A DNA stretch of 64,000 bases from assembly GCF_000472785.1 (NCBI RefSeq), contig NZ_KI421462.1, positions 200 to 64,199 on the forward strand. Direction: 5' to 3'. The notes below the pieces were generated by a model, which saw nothing but the letters and a program-made list of their open reading frames with translations, made no database searches and had not been told where the DNA came from. Origin of the DNA: Mesorhizobium loti CJ3sym (GTDB taxonomy: Bacteria > Pseudomonadota > Alphaproteobacteria > Rhizobiales > Rhizobiaceae). Of the stretch, positions 26,100-37,700 are shown piece after piece (position 1 is the first letter of the stretch; each line of letters opens with the position of its first letter). The position numbers and the translations under genes are program-made.

Positions 26100-29000
26100 C
26101 TAGCTGAGGCGTCGGCGACGTAGTTCGGATAGTCGCGGATCAGCACGCGTCTCTGGTGCCTCCGACAAAACATCTAGGGTATCTTCGATCTTGTATGGCC
26201 ACTGCGTTGCATCCTCGGCGAGGATAGCCCACAGCAGATCGAGCATCGCCGCCGGATAGATCGAGGCAGGATGTTTCTCTGCTTCCTCTCGCAGCATGAA
26301 CCCGCGCAGCATACCGCCGCGCACCGGGACGAGCCGGGGCAGGATCGCTTCGACGACTTGCGGGAAAAAGTCGCCGCTCGCCAAAGCAAGGTCGACTAGG
26401 CGCGTCGACATTTCTGGTGTGCGGACGGCGCGATGGTTTGGCCAAACGTCCTTCAGGAAAGGGACAAGGCGGACGCGCCATTTTCCCTCAGCATCGGCAG
26501 ACCACTGTTCGATGTGCCAGAGGATCTGGCCGCGCAGGTCGTCGTCGCTCTCCACCAGAATGTCGCGCAACTCGACGCTGGTGACGAGTTGCTCGGGCGG
26601 GTTGGCATCAGGATCGCCGCCCCAACCGACGAGCAGAAAACCGCCAATAACATTGGCCTCGGCGCGTCGCCGCATCGGCGACATCGCTCGCGCCAGCAAA
26701 CCGGGCTTGAGCAGCTCATATAGCTGTCGGCTCGGCGCTCGCGCCGCCCATAGGATGCCGTCCCACAGCGCATCGCCATCATCATCTTGGTTCGTGGCGA
26801 TCGCCAGGAGATGCTGCCCGGTCCATTGCGGCGCAATGGCATAGAGCCAATTGATCTGGAACCCGAGGATCACCAGCGCATGCCGGCGCATGTCGCCGGG
26901 GAGCGCCAGCAATTGCTCCTGTTTGGCCGTCCACGCGAAGGGGAATTCTTCACCGTCGTCGCGTCCCTTGGTTGCCGGGTCTTTCATCAAGAGCTGGGCG
27001 AGCTTACCGACCGGGGCGTTGAGCGCGTCGTTCGCCCAGCTGCTATCGACGCGGTGCTTACGGTTCTCCTCGCGAAGCGGGAGGGCCGCAAGGAGCGGCT
27101 CCCACATACAGTCCAGCAATGGGGCGAGTTCGCCATAAACCCGCTCACCGAGACCTTGCAGCCACTCGGCCACGGGATAGGCGATGGAACTGAGTGCCTC
27201 GGGCGACAGAGATGTGAGCCGCGCGGCGATCGCGTGCACGAGGCGCGGCCGGTCAGTCTTGCGGTTCTCGGCATAGAGGAACGCCGACCAGAAAGAGACC
27301 GGTATTTCAGCCTTGCGCGCCGCCTGACCAAGGGCGGCAAGTGCACGAGCAGGCTTTGCTTCCGAGAGACCGGTGAAAGGACGGCGCTCAACGAAATCGA
27401 AGAAATCCGATTGGCCGGCCTGGCGCGCTCGCTCGAGGAGATCGCTGATCGGCCCGTGCTCCAGCGCGCTCGGATCGGCGTCGGTGTCGACGCTGCTTGC
27501 AACCGGCGCATTAGAGTCCGCGGCTTTCTGGCCCGAACGCTCAGACCAGCCCTCAGCCAGCGGGCGGAGAGCCGCGATCTCGGTATCGATATCAAACGAG
27601 AAAACCACCCCCTGACTTGCCAGCCAATGCAGGCGGTCGAGGCGACGATAGGCTTCAACGCGCGCCTTGCCACCGCGCGCACTCTCCGACCAAGGGAAGG
27701 CGGTGGTGCGCAGCCGCTCCTCGAAGCGCGCGCGATCGGCCTCCGAAAAGTCATTCCAGCGATCGCGGATCGCGAAGAGCAGATCGCGCTGCTGCTCCGA
27801 TCCCCAGAAGATGTCGTTGGGAAACCCCAGCAGGATGTCCGCGGCTTCGGCTGGCGGCGTGATCTGCACGCCGGCCGCCCAGATGCGCAACCTCCCGAAA
27901 ATATAGTGATCCTGGGCAGGCCACCGCACGATCTCCGCCCGCGCCACCGCCGGCGCGACCTCGACCAGACGGCCCATCAACTGCTGGAACAGCGCGATCG
28001 GGCCAGTGACCCCGTAACTGTCATAGGCGATCGGCGCACCGCCATCGTCGGGACGCGTCGATTGCAAGTAAACATGGTCGCGGCCAGAAATCTCGGCCTC
28101 AAGCGAGCGGGCAAGGTCGAGATTCTCGCGGAAGCGGGTGACGGCATAGGTCAGTTGCTCGTCAGGTATGGCGAGCAGTTCATAGGGGTGCGGATAGTGG
28201 ACGTCGACCGAGAGCAACGGGCTGGGTCGGTCGGTGTCGGTCCATGAGACGGGATGGCGAAGGCCGAACTTGCGCTCGATCTTGAGCTGCGGCCGGAACA
28301 GGTCGGCATAGTCGCGAACCCGCACCTCAGACCAGCCCTCGTGTTGAACGCGATGGGAGAGATCGAAATAGGCCTGGTTAGGGTCAACGCGGCGGTCAGA
28401 CCAACTCGCTATCAGGAAGCGCCAGCCCCTTCGAACGTCGTCGGGCCAGCGATCTGGATCCTGCCGCAGCCAAGCCTTGATCATATCGACGATGTGAGGG
28501 TGCAGCGGGCCGCGGCCGGCCACCCACCAGAGTGCGATCGGTTGATGTGCAATGCGCTGGAACCAGATTCCGAGATGATTTAGCCGTGTGCTGAGTGCGC
28601 CGCTGACCGGCGCGCGCTCGCCGCTGAAGTCGCCGAAGCTCGGATTCTGCGTGTCGTCCTGGTCGTGTTGTGTCTGCGCGAAACCGTCCCAAGGGCCGTC
28701 CGGGATCGCGCGGTCGCGCAGCACATCGTCGTCTCCCTCGTCGGGCTGCGGCGGCATGTCGAAATCAAATGAGAGGCTGGCATAAGGATCGATGCGCTCG
28801 GTCGACTCGCCATAGGGATCGGCGAGGCCGGGCTTGTCGAAACGTTGTCTTGGATCGAGCGCGAGCAGCCACGAAGCGGGTAGCGGCACGTCTGCGACGC
28901 TTGCTCGCCGGGCACCTTCGCGTGTCGAAAGGACGTGAGCGATCTGCCCGCGAACATGCGGATCAAGTGCTGCCGGGCCGGCGGCGGCTGTCGCAAGTAG

Positions 29001-29899
29001 ATTGGCATACCAGCCCTCTACATCGCGTGCGCGCTCCGCCAAGCGGCGAGGCTGCCCCAGAGCGGATCGAAACTCTTGCTGTTGTCAAACGGGATCGCGC
29101 GGACGCCGCGATGCTCCCAGAGCGCCGCGTCGTCGATGTTGCTGCCCGGCTGGAATGCGAACAGCCGACTGCGGTTGCCGGCGTGCAGGTTGAGCGCCTC
29201 GAGCAAATACTGGACGGGCGGATCGTCGGCGGCATAGCCGACGAAGACGATCTGGAAACGTGCAAGCAGCGACTGCATGAACCGCGTGGCCCAGCCATCC
29301 GACAAATAGGCGCGACCGAAGTCTGCGCTCGAGACGATAAATTCCTCGTCACCCGGCCCGGTGTAGTCGGCATTGACGCGGCCGTGGAGATGAATGATCC
29401 CCTCGAAGGATGCGCTGCGCGGATTGGGCAACATCGGAGGCCCCGAGCAGGCGATCCCATCGACGGATTGCTCGAACAGCCGGTCGAAATTGGTCGTGAC
29501 TAGCCGCACCGTGCCATCCCTTCCGCGGGATAAGTCGATCAAGGTGCGGTGGGCGCTCAGGTCGGCGCCGTCGGCAGGACGTATCGCCCGCGCGACCGCC
29601 GCCTGGACGTCCTTCTGCTCGAACTCACGTTCGAGCAGGCTGAAGATGCGGTCGGTAGCAACAAGCCCTCCGACGCCATCCATCGGACCGATTTCGCGAA
29701 TGCGCTGAAATAGCTTGCGAGCGAGACTCTTCTCGCCGGCGCCGAGCAGGTCGATCACATCGCCGCCGAGTTTGAGAAAATCGGGTAGCCCGGCGCGATG
29801 TCGTGATACACCTGCCCCGCAGAAGAAGATGACGTCGCCGGCGTCGCGCGCGATCAGTAGATCATCCGGGATCGAAGGACCGTTGGAAAGAAATCGCAT
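26100..29899 (-). pseudogene. Large SIR2-domain defence-type protein, split by a one-base frameshift
   Basis: The first frame (29899-29018, 293 residues) is a SIR2 domain: DVIFFCGAGVSRHRAGLPDF for the nucleotide site, TTNFDRLFE with the asparagine/aspartate pair, and IIHLHGRV with the catalytic histidine. The second frame (29042-26100) gives 980 helical residues with no named domain. At 29039-29040 one missing C (a G on the coding strand) separates LWGSLAAW from AERARDVEGWY. Adding it back produces one 1266-residue protein. SIR2 domains of this type in DSR, Thoeris and related systems destroy NAD when phage is sensed, and a long C-terminal helical region is the usual sensor. Activity depends on whether the frameshift is real. 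Confidence 0.75.
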
Positions 29900-31031
29900 G
29901 GCCCTAAATATCTCGCGGCGGCAGAATCTACATACACGGAATACTTCAGGTTGCCATCGAAAATGCTAGTCTAGCGGCAGATCCCGACGACGATCGGCCG
30001 AAGGCGCAAGCCGCGCTGGTCGGCTGTTACAAGGGCTGATCCGGCTCGACGCCTACGCGACCGCAGCACTGCTCGTCCAGAAGCCGTGAAGCCTGCTCGC
30101 TTGGCCAGCTTATAGACACTCGGGTCGCTCAGACGTCTCCCTGCCGATGCACCAATCGTAGCTTCAGCGCAGGTCCCTTCCAGGCTCGAAGAACCTCCTC
30201 AACGTGAGGCGCAATGAAGTCCGCGCCTCCTCGCGCGTCATCACCTTGGATCGAAGCAGTTCGTTATGGTCGGTAAATCTACGCGATCGACGCTAACGAC
30301 GGCGGCTAGCTCATTAGAGGGCTTGAGACCGGATGACTAACCAGGAGCGCAGCGCACCACGGCGCTCTCTGGCACCCCTGGCGGCATGGTGAGCGACTCC
30401 GGCGCCCTGCGACCGCTGCAGTCTTGTGACAACCCGTAAATCCCAAGACATCGGTTAGTCCGTGGCCTTCTGCCGATCCTTAAAGACGATGCGCCGTGAA
30501 TGAACGGTCATTGAGAACGAGATCGGGTGAGAGAACCGTCGGGAACGGATCGCAGTAGTTAGGACTTCCAACCGCGGAAACGGGCTATCAAGGCATCCTG
30601 CCCAGGTCTCGCATATCTCCCGAGCACCTGCACTCGGCCCACGTAAATACATCTATTTATGTGTGGCCTATCAGAGCCTTAGAAGGAAAGCGATCGTGGA
30701 ACTGAGCAGGACGTGAAATAGGTTCCTGACGGTATCGAGGTTCGTAGCATCCGAGCATCTTACCTTCGACCCTCTCAGCCCGGCTTCTTCTGCCCAACAA
30801 AGCTCGCTGATCTCAGCCGAAGTTGACAACTTCCCAGAAATTGGATTTCCGGCGACTTCTGTCAACTTGAGGTAAACTTAATGTAATGCATTCTCTTACC
30901 GGCCTAAGAGAACGCAAGTTCTAGTTGACAGAGTTGGGTGCGGATCTGACACCATTCAGACAATCAAGTTGACAATGTCAACATCGAATCTATTTGGTGA
31001 GTGCAGATATCAGCTGTGCGCTACGGGAGGC
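29900..31031. other. Gene-poor region of 1.1 kb
   Basis: There is no credible gene. Short coding-like scraps occur (for example GLIRLDAYATAALLVQKP on the plus strand near 30040-30090). Copy 2 of the dispersed repeat is at 30303-30470. Sequence from 30650 to 31020 is more AT-rich than the surroundings. Confidence 0.4.
30303..30470. repeat. Dispersed intergenic repeat, copy 2
   Basis: This copy aligns with 17158-17322. AAGACATCGGTTAGTCC is identical, and GCGCTCTCTG and TGCAGTCTTG are shared. The two copies are about 13 kb apart, in the same orientation, and roughly 70-75 percent alike by eye. Confidence 0.65.
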
Positions 31032-31106
31032 TACCCGGTGGAGGGTTCGAACCTCCGACCCCTGCCATGTTTAGATGACAATGCTCTCCCACTGAGCTAA
31101 CCGGGA
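31032..31106 (-). tRNA. tRNA-like gene with abnormal anticodon arm
   Basis: The minus strand folds as a tRNA. The D arm is GCTC/GAGC and the T arm is GGAGG TTCGAAC CCTCC. The acceptor stem has six good pairs (CCCGGT/ACCGGG) and a T-T mismatch at 1-72. The anticodon arm is wrong: with TTGTC/GGCAG as stem the loop has ten bases (ATCTAAACAT), and with the longer TTGTCAT/ATGGCAG pairing it has six. CTA could be read as anticodon, but no assignment is safe. CCA is not encoded, unlike in the tRNA-Thr of this window. It starts 31 bases after the stop of the DUF2806 gene on the same strand. It may be a pseudogene, an attachment-site relic or a specialised decoy. Confidence 0.55.
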
Positions 31107-31137
31107 TGCAGAATTTTGTTGTCCTGGTTCGGCCTTG

Positions 31138-32265
31138 TCAAGTTGGATTTTGCTGAAGCGGTCCAGCCTTCTGCCCAATCATCTTTAGCACAGCCTTCAA
31201 ATAGGCTTCGCTTTTTGTCGGCGTCGCCAAGCCAAAAAGCTCGCGCCCAACCGATGAGAGTGGATTCGCTTTGAAAGCGACCTCGTCAGTAACTTGAAAA
31301 GCGTTATCGAAATAAGTGAACCACGCACCTGTTTCGACCTCGTAACTTCGTGAGCCGAGATTGACTAATCCAAAGTCCGAAAGTTCCACAAGATCATCGA
31401 ACTTTAATCCTCCCATTCGAAGATATTCATCCGTTCCCCGGTCAAGCCGGATGGAGAGTAACGAAGCCTCGCTGGCGTCGCGCGGTGCGTCTGTTACCAA
31501 GAAAACCAAGCCACACAGCCTCGTGAAAAGCATCGCCTGCCGGCGCGAAAGATCTTGAACAACGCGCAAGGTCTTCAGAGAGAACGCCCCCGGCCTTTCC
31601 AGCTTTCCCGCGAAAATTTGTGCCCAAAGGCCCTGTAGCTCGTCGTCCGACACTTTTTGAGCATATGCACTGAATGTATCCACCCAGGTCTGATCAGGAG
31701 GAGCCTCCACATCATCCAACTTCCGGAGATACGGGAGAGATTTTTCAACCACCTTTCTGATGTTTCGCTCGAAGCGCGCATCACGTTCCGGATTTCGGGA
31801 CTGGCTGAAAAATTCCTTGGCTTCGTCCGAATCTACTTCGGCCGTAAGTTGCCCGGACAGAACCTTGCGCGTGATGCTAGCGTATATCTCTTCGACCGAG
31901 TGTGAAGGTTTGATATTCGAGATCATGCCGTCGAGCAGTGTTTCAACCAGGACCTGAACGACTTCATCACTCAGGTCGAGGAGATCGCGCTTCTTACCCA
32001 GCGCTGGCACCGTAGCCGCGCCGTGATCTACGAGCTCATCGACCTCCACACCCAGCACTTTGGCGATGCTCGCAAGCTTTTCATAGCTGGTTCTTGTTCC
32101 GTAGCGGATATTGAAGAAGTTGCGGGTTGTGACGGCGACGAAGGGGTTAGGCAGCTCGGTCGTCTTAAGAGCAATTGCATCATAGGGCACGGTTGCCTGC
32201 TTGTTCCGGCGATAACTCTCAATCGCTCTGTCAAGGGCGCTCGTGTCGGGCTTCACATGTGTCAC
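31138..32265 (-). CDS. DUF2806 family protein with N-terminal HTH-like region
   Basis: The 375-residue protein starts with GTG at 32265. Residues 45-75 (IRYGTRTSYEKLASIAKVLG, then VEVDELVD) look like the second half of an XRE-type helix-turn-helix. The C-terminal half carries LQGLWAQIFAGKLERPGAFS then LKTLRVVQDLSRRQAMLF, the pattern I associate with DUF2806. The domain's function is unknown. It is followed by the tRNA-like sequence, probably on the same transcript. No toxin motif is visible. Confidence 0.65.
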   Translation of the reverse strand: MTHVKPDTSALDRAIESYRRNKQATVPYDAIALKTTELPNPFVAVTTRNFFNIRYGTRTSYEKLASIAKVLGVEVDELVDHGAATVPALGKKRDLLDLSDEVVQVLVETLLDGMISNIKPSHSVEEIYASITRKVLSGQLTAEVDSDEAKEFFSQSRNPERDARFERNIRKVVEKSLPYLRKLDDVEAPPDQTWVDTFSAYAQKVSDDELQGLWAQIFAGKLERPGAFSLKTLRVVQDLSRRQAMLFTRLCGLVFLVTDAPRDASEASLLSIRLDRGTDEYLRMGGLKFDDLVELSDFGLVNLGSRSYEVETGAWFTYFDNAFQVTDEVAFKANPLSSVGRELFGLATPTKSEAYLKAVLKMIGQKAGPLQQNPT

Positions 32266-32488
32266 CGCACATCCCTACGAAATGGTTCGTCGTCGATCCA
32301 TGAGATCTGCTCCTACGCCGCAGAACACCATTGCCGCTTCTACGGAACAAGCAATCGGAAGTCTATCGGAAGTCCATCGGCGCTGCCGACCGACGGCCGT
32401 CTGACGACATTTCATTGCAGTCCGCTCCCTGTCATCTTCGACATCAGAGATCGGGCCCGGTCTCCTTTCAACCTCGAAAGGAAGACCA

Positions 32489-33151
32489 ATGATCAGGATG
32501 AAACAATTCGCTGCGGCGATCGCGCTTTGCGTGAGCCTCGGCATCACCACCTTCCAATATCCGGACGCAGGTGTCGCCAACACATCTGGGAATGCTATTG
32601 CAAGCCGAGCAGCGCACTTGAGTGGCAAGACGCTCAAATCGGATCTCAAGTTGTCGGCCAAGCAGGCCAAGGCAATGAAGCTCGTCGAGGAGATCGCCAA
32701 AGAACACGGGATCGATGCCGCCGAGCTCGCAGCGGAGGTTTGGATCGAAAGTCGGTTGAACCCGCAGGCCAAGAACCCCTACAGCTCGGCATCCGGTTTG
32801 TGCCAGTTCATTTCCTCGACCGCGAAGGCATACGGCCTGACCAATGCGTTCGATGCCCGTGCGAACCTCGTGGCGTGCGTGCGTTTGTGGAAGGCCAATG
32901 CGCGCTACTTCGAGCGCCGCGTTGGGCAGAAGCCTTCCGGCAGCATGCAGTATCTTATGCACCAGCAGGGCGCGAAGGTCGCCGTCGACATGTTCCTTGC
33001 GGGTAACAAGCTCGCCAAGACTGTGACGTCCCGCAAAGCGATCGCCTTGAACTTGCCCGGCAAGAACCCGGACACCGCGAAAGCGCGAGAGTTCGTTGAA
33101 TTTTGGGCTGTGAGGTTTGACCGTTCGCTCGCCAATTTTGTCTACGAGTGA
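32489..33151 (+). CDS. Secreted lytic transglycosylase (SLT domain)
   Basis: The 220-residue protein has an AGGAAG site before the ATG. The N-terminus MIRMKQFAAAIALCVSLGIT is a signal peptide, probably cut near residue 30. The SLT core reads LAAEVWIESRLNP with the catalytic Glu, then SSASGLCQFISSTAKAYGL, the typical G-L-x-Q-F motif, and a late YLMHQQGAKVAVDM helix. It cleaves peptidoglycan strands in the periplasm. Such enzymes accompany conjugation or phage genes, but none is next to it here. A clear terminator follows. Confidence 0.82.
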   Translation: MIRMKQFAAAIALCVSLGITTFQYPDAGVANTSGNAIASRAAHLSGKTLKSDLKLSAKQAKAMKLVEEIAKEHGIDAAELAAEVWIESRLNPQAKNPYSSASGLCQFISSTAKAYGLTNAFDARANLVACVRLWKANARYFERRVGQKPSGSMQYLMHQQGAKVAVDMFLAGNKLAKTVTSRKAIALNLPGKNPDTAKAREFVEFWAVRFDRSLANFVYE

Positions 33152-33164
33152 CCGGCCGAAAGCG

Positions 33165-33187
33165 GGAGGCCCAGAAGCCGGGCCTCC
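33165..33187 (+). terminator. Rho-independent terminator after the transglycosylase gene
   Basis: A perfect 8-bp stem GGAGGCCC/GGGCCTCC with a 7-base loop starts 14 bases after the stop, followed by TCCTCGTTGGTT. The tail is only moderately T-rich. Confidence 0.6.
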
Positions 33188-33724
33188 TCCTCGTTGGTTG
33201 TCATTGGCGTTGGACGACGCTGCGACCATTAGCGAATGCAAATCAGTTCAGCGCTGTGGCGACAAACGGGAGACCAATCGATCTCCCGAATTCTTCCGGG
33301 CGACCACCTATTGGCCTTCGACGAGAGGATCCCCCATAGTCGCAAAGGCTACCATTCTAACTGTTGAGCAAATGCACGCTCGACCCTCCTGCCGGTCCCA
33401 TAGAGAGCGGTGCATTGGTGAAATTTTTGCTCCGGCAACAAAAGGCATCCCCTAGATCTCGCCATGGAAAACCTAGGACTTTCCATCTGTGGGGTTCATC
33501 CCGTTTCGCAAATAAAGTCGATTGGTTCCCCGAAAACCGGGTGGGCGTCACAGCAGATCAACCGAGGCACCTGCGATCGTTGGCGCCACGGTTCTCAGTT
33601 GTCTCGAATAGGAGCGGCACCCACATCCACCTACCCTCACCCGCACATCATCAACGGCGCGGGAGCGACCGCCGGCGGGCGAGGTTTCGAACCAAGCGTC
33701 AATAGACCACTCACACAGCAGCTG
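33188..33724. other. Gap with no convincing gene
   Basis: Short ORFs at 33148-33455 and 33464-33793 overlap in several frames and have no protein-like pattern. I see no repeat or RNA gene. Confidence 0.3.
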
Positions 33725-34156
33725 TCATCGACCAGGGTATGGTCCGAGCTTTCCGAACATCGCGCGCAAAATCCTTGCGCGCACGACAGTTAGGGGCGGG
33801 TCGGTCTTGTCGGAGGCTTTGCGAAGGACCTCGATCCAACAAACCTCGTTCGGGCTCAGGACAGTTCCGAAGATCTGCTTGATCGCCACAAGCGCGCTAC
33901 GCTTATGGTATTGTTCGAGTGCCAAGAGGAAAAGTCGCGCTCCGTCGCACTCTAGCGCTCCAGCAAGCGCTGGCACGCGATCCAAGGGAACTTTCGCGGC
34001 ACCCGACTTTATCATGGAGAGAAAATTAACGTTGGTGAACCCAGCTTCAGCCGCAATGTCTTTCTGGCTCTTTCTCCCTTTTAGCTGATCGATGCGGCCA
34101 TCTATGAACTTCGCGATTTCCGTATTCGCATTTGGACGACCAGGGGATGTATTCAT
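33725..34156 (-). CDS. XRE-like helix-turn-helix protein
   Basis: I start at the ATG at 34156 (MNTSPGRPNANTEIAKFIDG), giving 143 residues; the upstream extension to 34249 is AT-rich and unlikely. Residues 15-60 (QKDIAAEAGFTNVNFLSMIK, SGAAKVPLDRVPALAGAL) form the helices of an XRE-type DNA-binding domain. The C-terminal part (SPNEVCWIEVLRKASDKTDP) is unrecognised. It may regulate the divergent Druantia genes 0.6 kb to the right, but the gap is large. Base composition upstream is AT-rich (TATATATAA near 34227). Confidence 0.65.
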   Translation of the reverse strand: MNTSPGRPNANTEIAKFIDGRIDQLKGRKSQKDIAAEAGFTNVNFLSMIKSGAAKVPLDRVPALAGALECDGARLFLLALEQYHKRSALVAIKQIFGTVLSPNEVCWIEVLRKASDKTDPPLTVVRARILRAMFGKLGPYPGR

Positions 34157-34777
34157 TTCGCTTCTCGCTTCATCTAAATAAGATCTTCTATGTCTTATAT
34201 GTAGCGAGAATATAACGGGGTTTTTTATATATAACTCAGAAAAACGCATAAATTACATCAGTATAGATCGATCCTCTTGCCTTCCGCAACTGACCATCGA
34301 TCGAAACGCCGTGCAAGCGGGCCTCGTTCCAGAATCGGGCGCGCACCGTGTAGCTTGCCGGCGTCATCATGTGGCAATCTTGGAAGTCTCCAATCATGAT
34401 CAACTGACGTCGATCTGCCGTCAGCCAATGCGCCTCTTGGGGCCAGACGCTCACAGGCTGGGCGCGAGAACCTGCGAGATCAATCTGGAGACATCCGACG
34501 ACGCATATCTTTTTGACAAGAAGCACCAGATGCCTGCCAGCCAGATTGTCCCGGCTTTGATCGAGCAACTGCCGTCAACTGAATAAAAGAAGGCTTCCCC
34601 ACCCTTTGTCTTCGAAAATCAGGCCTGATTTTCAAAGTAACTTTCTAGTCCGCATCTCGATGAATATTTTCGTTTGATCTGAGTGACAACGAAACGAGAA
34701 CCTTGAATTGAAGTATCCAGAAACGCCAGTCGAAACAGGTTTCCTTTGCCGGAAAATCGTGCATTCTTGGTTGGGCT
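34157..34777. other. AT-rich gap before the Druantia operon
   Basis: The left 100 bases are strongly AT-rich and probably hold the promoter of the HTH gene. Overlapping ORFs on opposite strands at 34236-34568 and 34311-34586 are both weak and I call neither. The promoter of the druH gene must be in the right part. Confidence 0.35.
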
Positions 34778-37700
34778 ATGGGGGAAGGAACTTGGGTGGA
34801 GAAGGGCATATCGACTCTGTCTCGTCTGGACGATAGGCAGCTCGGCGAAGTTTTCCAACAACGGCGTCATGATCCGCAATTTCTGGACTCGCTCATTCGG
34901 GAGCTGAACCAGCGGGAAAGTGATGAGGCGTTTGATCTTCAGTGCGAGGTGGTGTTAGCGCGCCGCGCCTTTGCACGTGTTGCACCGTCGACGGAAGGTG
35001 AACACAGGCTACGGCGGTCAGGCCCGGTGCGGGATTGGCTCCGAGCTTTCCTGGCCGCAAGGAATATTGTGAGACCAGACGGGCGAGAGCTTTATCGCTA
35101 CCGCATGGCCGACAGCGAATATGACGAGGCCAAGAGGATCCTGCGTCACCTGGCGCGGGAGGGGCGACTAGCCCAGCCGGACGATCGTGCTGGCGCCCTA
35201 TTCGTCGCTTATTGTGGCGAGTGGTTTCGCCGCGAGTCGGTTTCGACTTTTCTCAGATGGAACGACCCTGAGCCAGACCTGTTTCCGACATTCCCCGATT
35301 CCGCCAAGCGCGAGTTGACCGGCCGCGGCCTGACATACTGGCAACGTAAGCTGCGCACGAGCGGGTCAAACCGTGAATTCTTGCTGACGGTAGCACTCGA
35401 GGGGGGCTTTCCGGTTGGTATTCTTGCCAATGGGGCGCGAGGCTGGCTCAAAGAATATCTGCGTTCCATCATGCGCCGAGCGATCGCCTACAGAGTGGAC
35501 ACTCCCGACGAGATTCTTTCGATCGCCGAAGAAGAACGGGGGCGAATGCGCAAGAGCTATCAACATGATGACTTTGTCGCGTTGTGTTCCGAGCTGGTTA
35601 AGAGCCTTCTCGATCTGCGGCAAAGGGCGGAGGCCGGGGGGGACCGCAAGATCCGCAATTCTGCGTTCCTCGATATCAAGGACCCTGGCTGGCGGGAACG
35701 TCTGCCGATATACGTTCCAGCCGAAAACGAAGCCCTCGTCGCCGAGTTGTTGACGGGCCTGCTCGACGAGAAGATGACCGGACTCTCCACCGAGGGAGTG
35801 GAGGCGAAACGATATCTGGTCAGACTTGACGGCCAATGGCTTCCGGCACTTCAGTTGTTGGCCGACGGCGAAATTCCGCCCTTAAAACTACCGAGCTTGT
35901 CGGCGAACGGTCGAGTCCGCGCAATTCCCACGGGCGAGCTCGGCAACCATCTCTCTGGTGAACTGGCGCTACTTGAGCCGCCAGTCGGGGAACAGCGACG
36001 CTGGCGCGTGCGGCCATTCACGCGAACCGCCAAGCTCTTGAAGAATTTTCCGTTCACATCCCCCGTCACAGCAACGCTAACCTCACCAGAAGGAGTTCCC
36101 TGTTCATGGACTTGGCCGCGGGGCGAGCCGCTGCGTTCAGACGTGTTGGTCTTCCGGGATGACGAGGGATCAACCCCAAACGAACCACTTATTCGTTTCC
36201 TTCAATCGGGTTCGGTAAGTTCCCCTATCAAGACTCTCTATGTCCTATTTCCAGACGATTGGACGGTTGAGCCCAAGTCGGAAGATGCGATCGCTGCAAT
36301 CGAAAGCCTGCCCGCACTCGGCCGTAAGCTCGCCTGCCTGACAGGTGCTGCGTTTTTTCGTGGTGGAGAAAGCGATTCGGTCCGCTTCAGAGTTGAGCCA
36401 GACACGGAGAGTCGCGAACAAGAGCTGGAACTTTCATTTGTTTCGTCACCCGGTTTCGACCTCGCAGACGACCGATGCGAACTTGCCGTAGCCCCGCTTA
36501 ACCCGCTCATCCGAGACAGAGGAAAGCAGAGGACGCCACATGTTGGTGAACTATTTTCCAGGCGGCCGGAGGGGAAATGGGCGCCATTGTCCGGACGTAT
36601 GGATGGCGCGGGGCTGATAGAACTTTCATGGCGCGATCCGGAGGCTGGTATCCAGCTCGAGAAACGGTTGATTGCGCTCATTCCGAGCGGTGCTCGCGTA
36701 ACCGGAACGATGAGGGATGCCCAGAGCGGCGAAATCCGGCTCGAAGCGCTACCGGACTGGACCGCCTCGGTCGAACATACTTCCTGTATGGTCGAACAGA
36801 CCGATGCATGCACTCTATCGTTCAGGTTCAGTGGACGCCCGGCATATCGCCTCCCGATCATACTTCGCCCGCCGGCTGGGCAGCCATTTGAGATCATCGT
36901 CCCCCTGGTCGGTCGTGACGCTGCGATAGCGTTGGCCGACGGCTCCATTCTCGGGCCCGGCTCCATGGTCAGTCTTGGCGCGCTTCGTGGCGCGAGCGCC
37001 ATATCGCCGCGCAGGACAATCGTTCATCTTGGAGCCAAGGGTTCAAAATCAATCGGACTGAGCGCTGCCGTAGATGGCGAACTGCCCATCGGGGTGCTGA
37101 GAAGCGCCATTGAAGAGACGCTTGCAACCCTGCCTGGTCAGGACGATATCGTGGAACTCGATTTCATCGGCGACACGCATCCGCCAATCCGCATCAGTCG
37201 CTATCGCCATGAGCAACTCAAGCTCGATGCCGGCATACTTCATTGGTCCGAGCCGCCTCTTGCGACCCGTGTCCTTCCCGTGGCCAGGATGATACTTGAT
37301 CCACGCCACGAGCATGCTCTTGAACGCGAAGCCCAGGGATTCTGGCGCATTCCCGAAAGCTGCAAAGGCCTCTGCCTTGTTTATCTGCGGGACGGAGTGG
37401 ATGTTGTATCGAGACCGGTCCCCGTTCCGCTCCCTGGATCTCCCAACGCCTATTCCGGGGGCCTTGCATCCGCCCTCTCAATTACCGACTACGAGGCGCG
37501 GCATGCCGCAATCAGAAATGCTCTCAGCCGCATGGGCCGCGAACGGGATGAGGCTGGAGGATTCAGCTGGCTGCTCGAAGCAACCACGAATCTGAACGGT
37601 CTCCCGGCCAGTGCTTTCGACGCGCTGAAGCTGCTGCCGTCCTGCCCGGAAGCGTTGACGGGCCTTCTGCTTAACGCCCGGGATGCAGGAGAACGCGGCA

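Noticed and set aside
26787..28247. 486-residue plus-strand ORF antisense to the SIR2 C-terminal region
   Set aside because: It is a shadow produced by high GC content; the minus strand has the protein-like composition.
34236..34586. Overlapping ORFs on both strands before druH
   Set aside because: Neither has a ribosome site, a family-like pattern or plausible amino-acid use.
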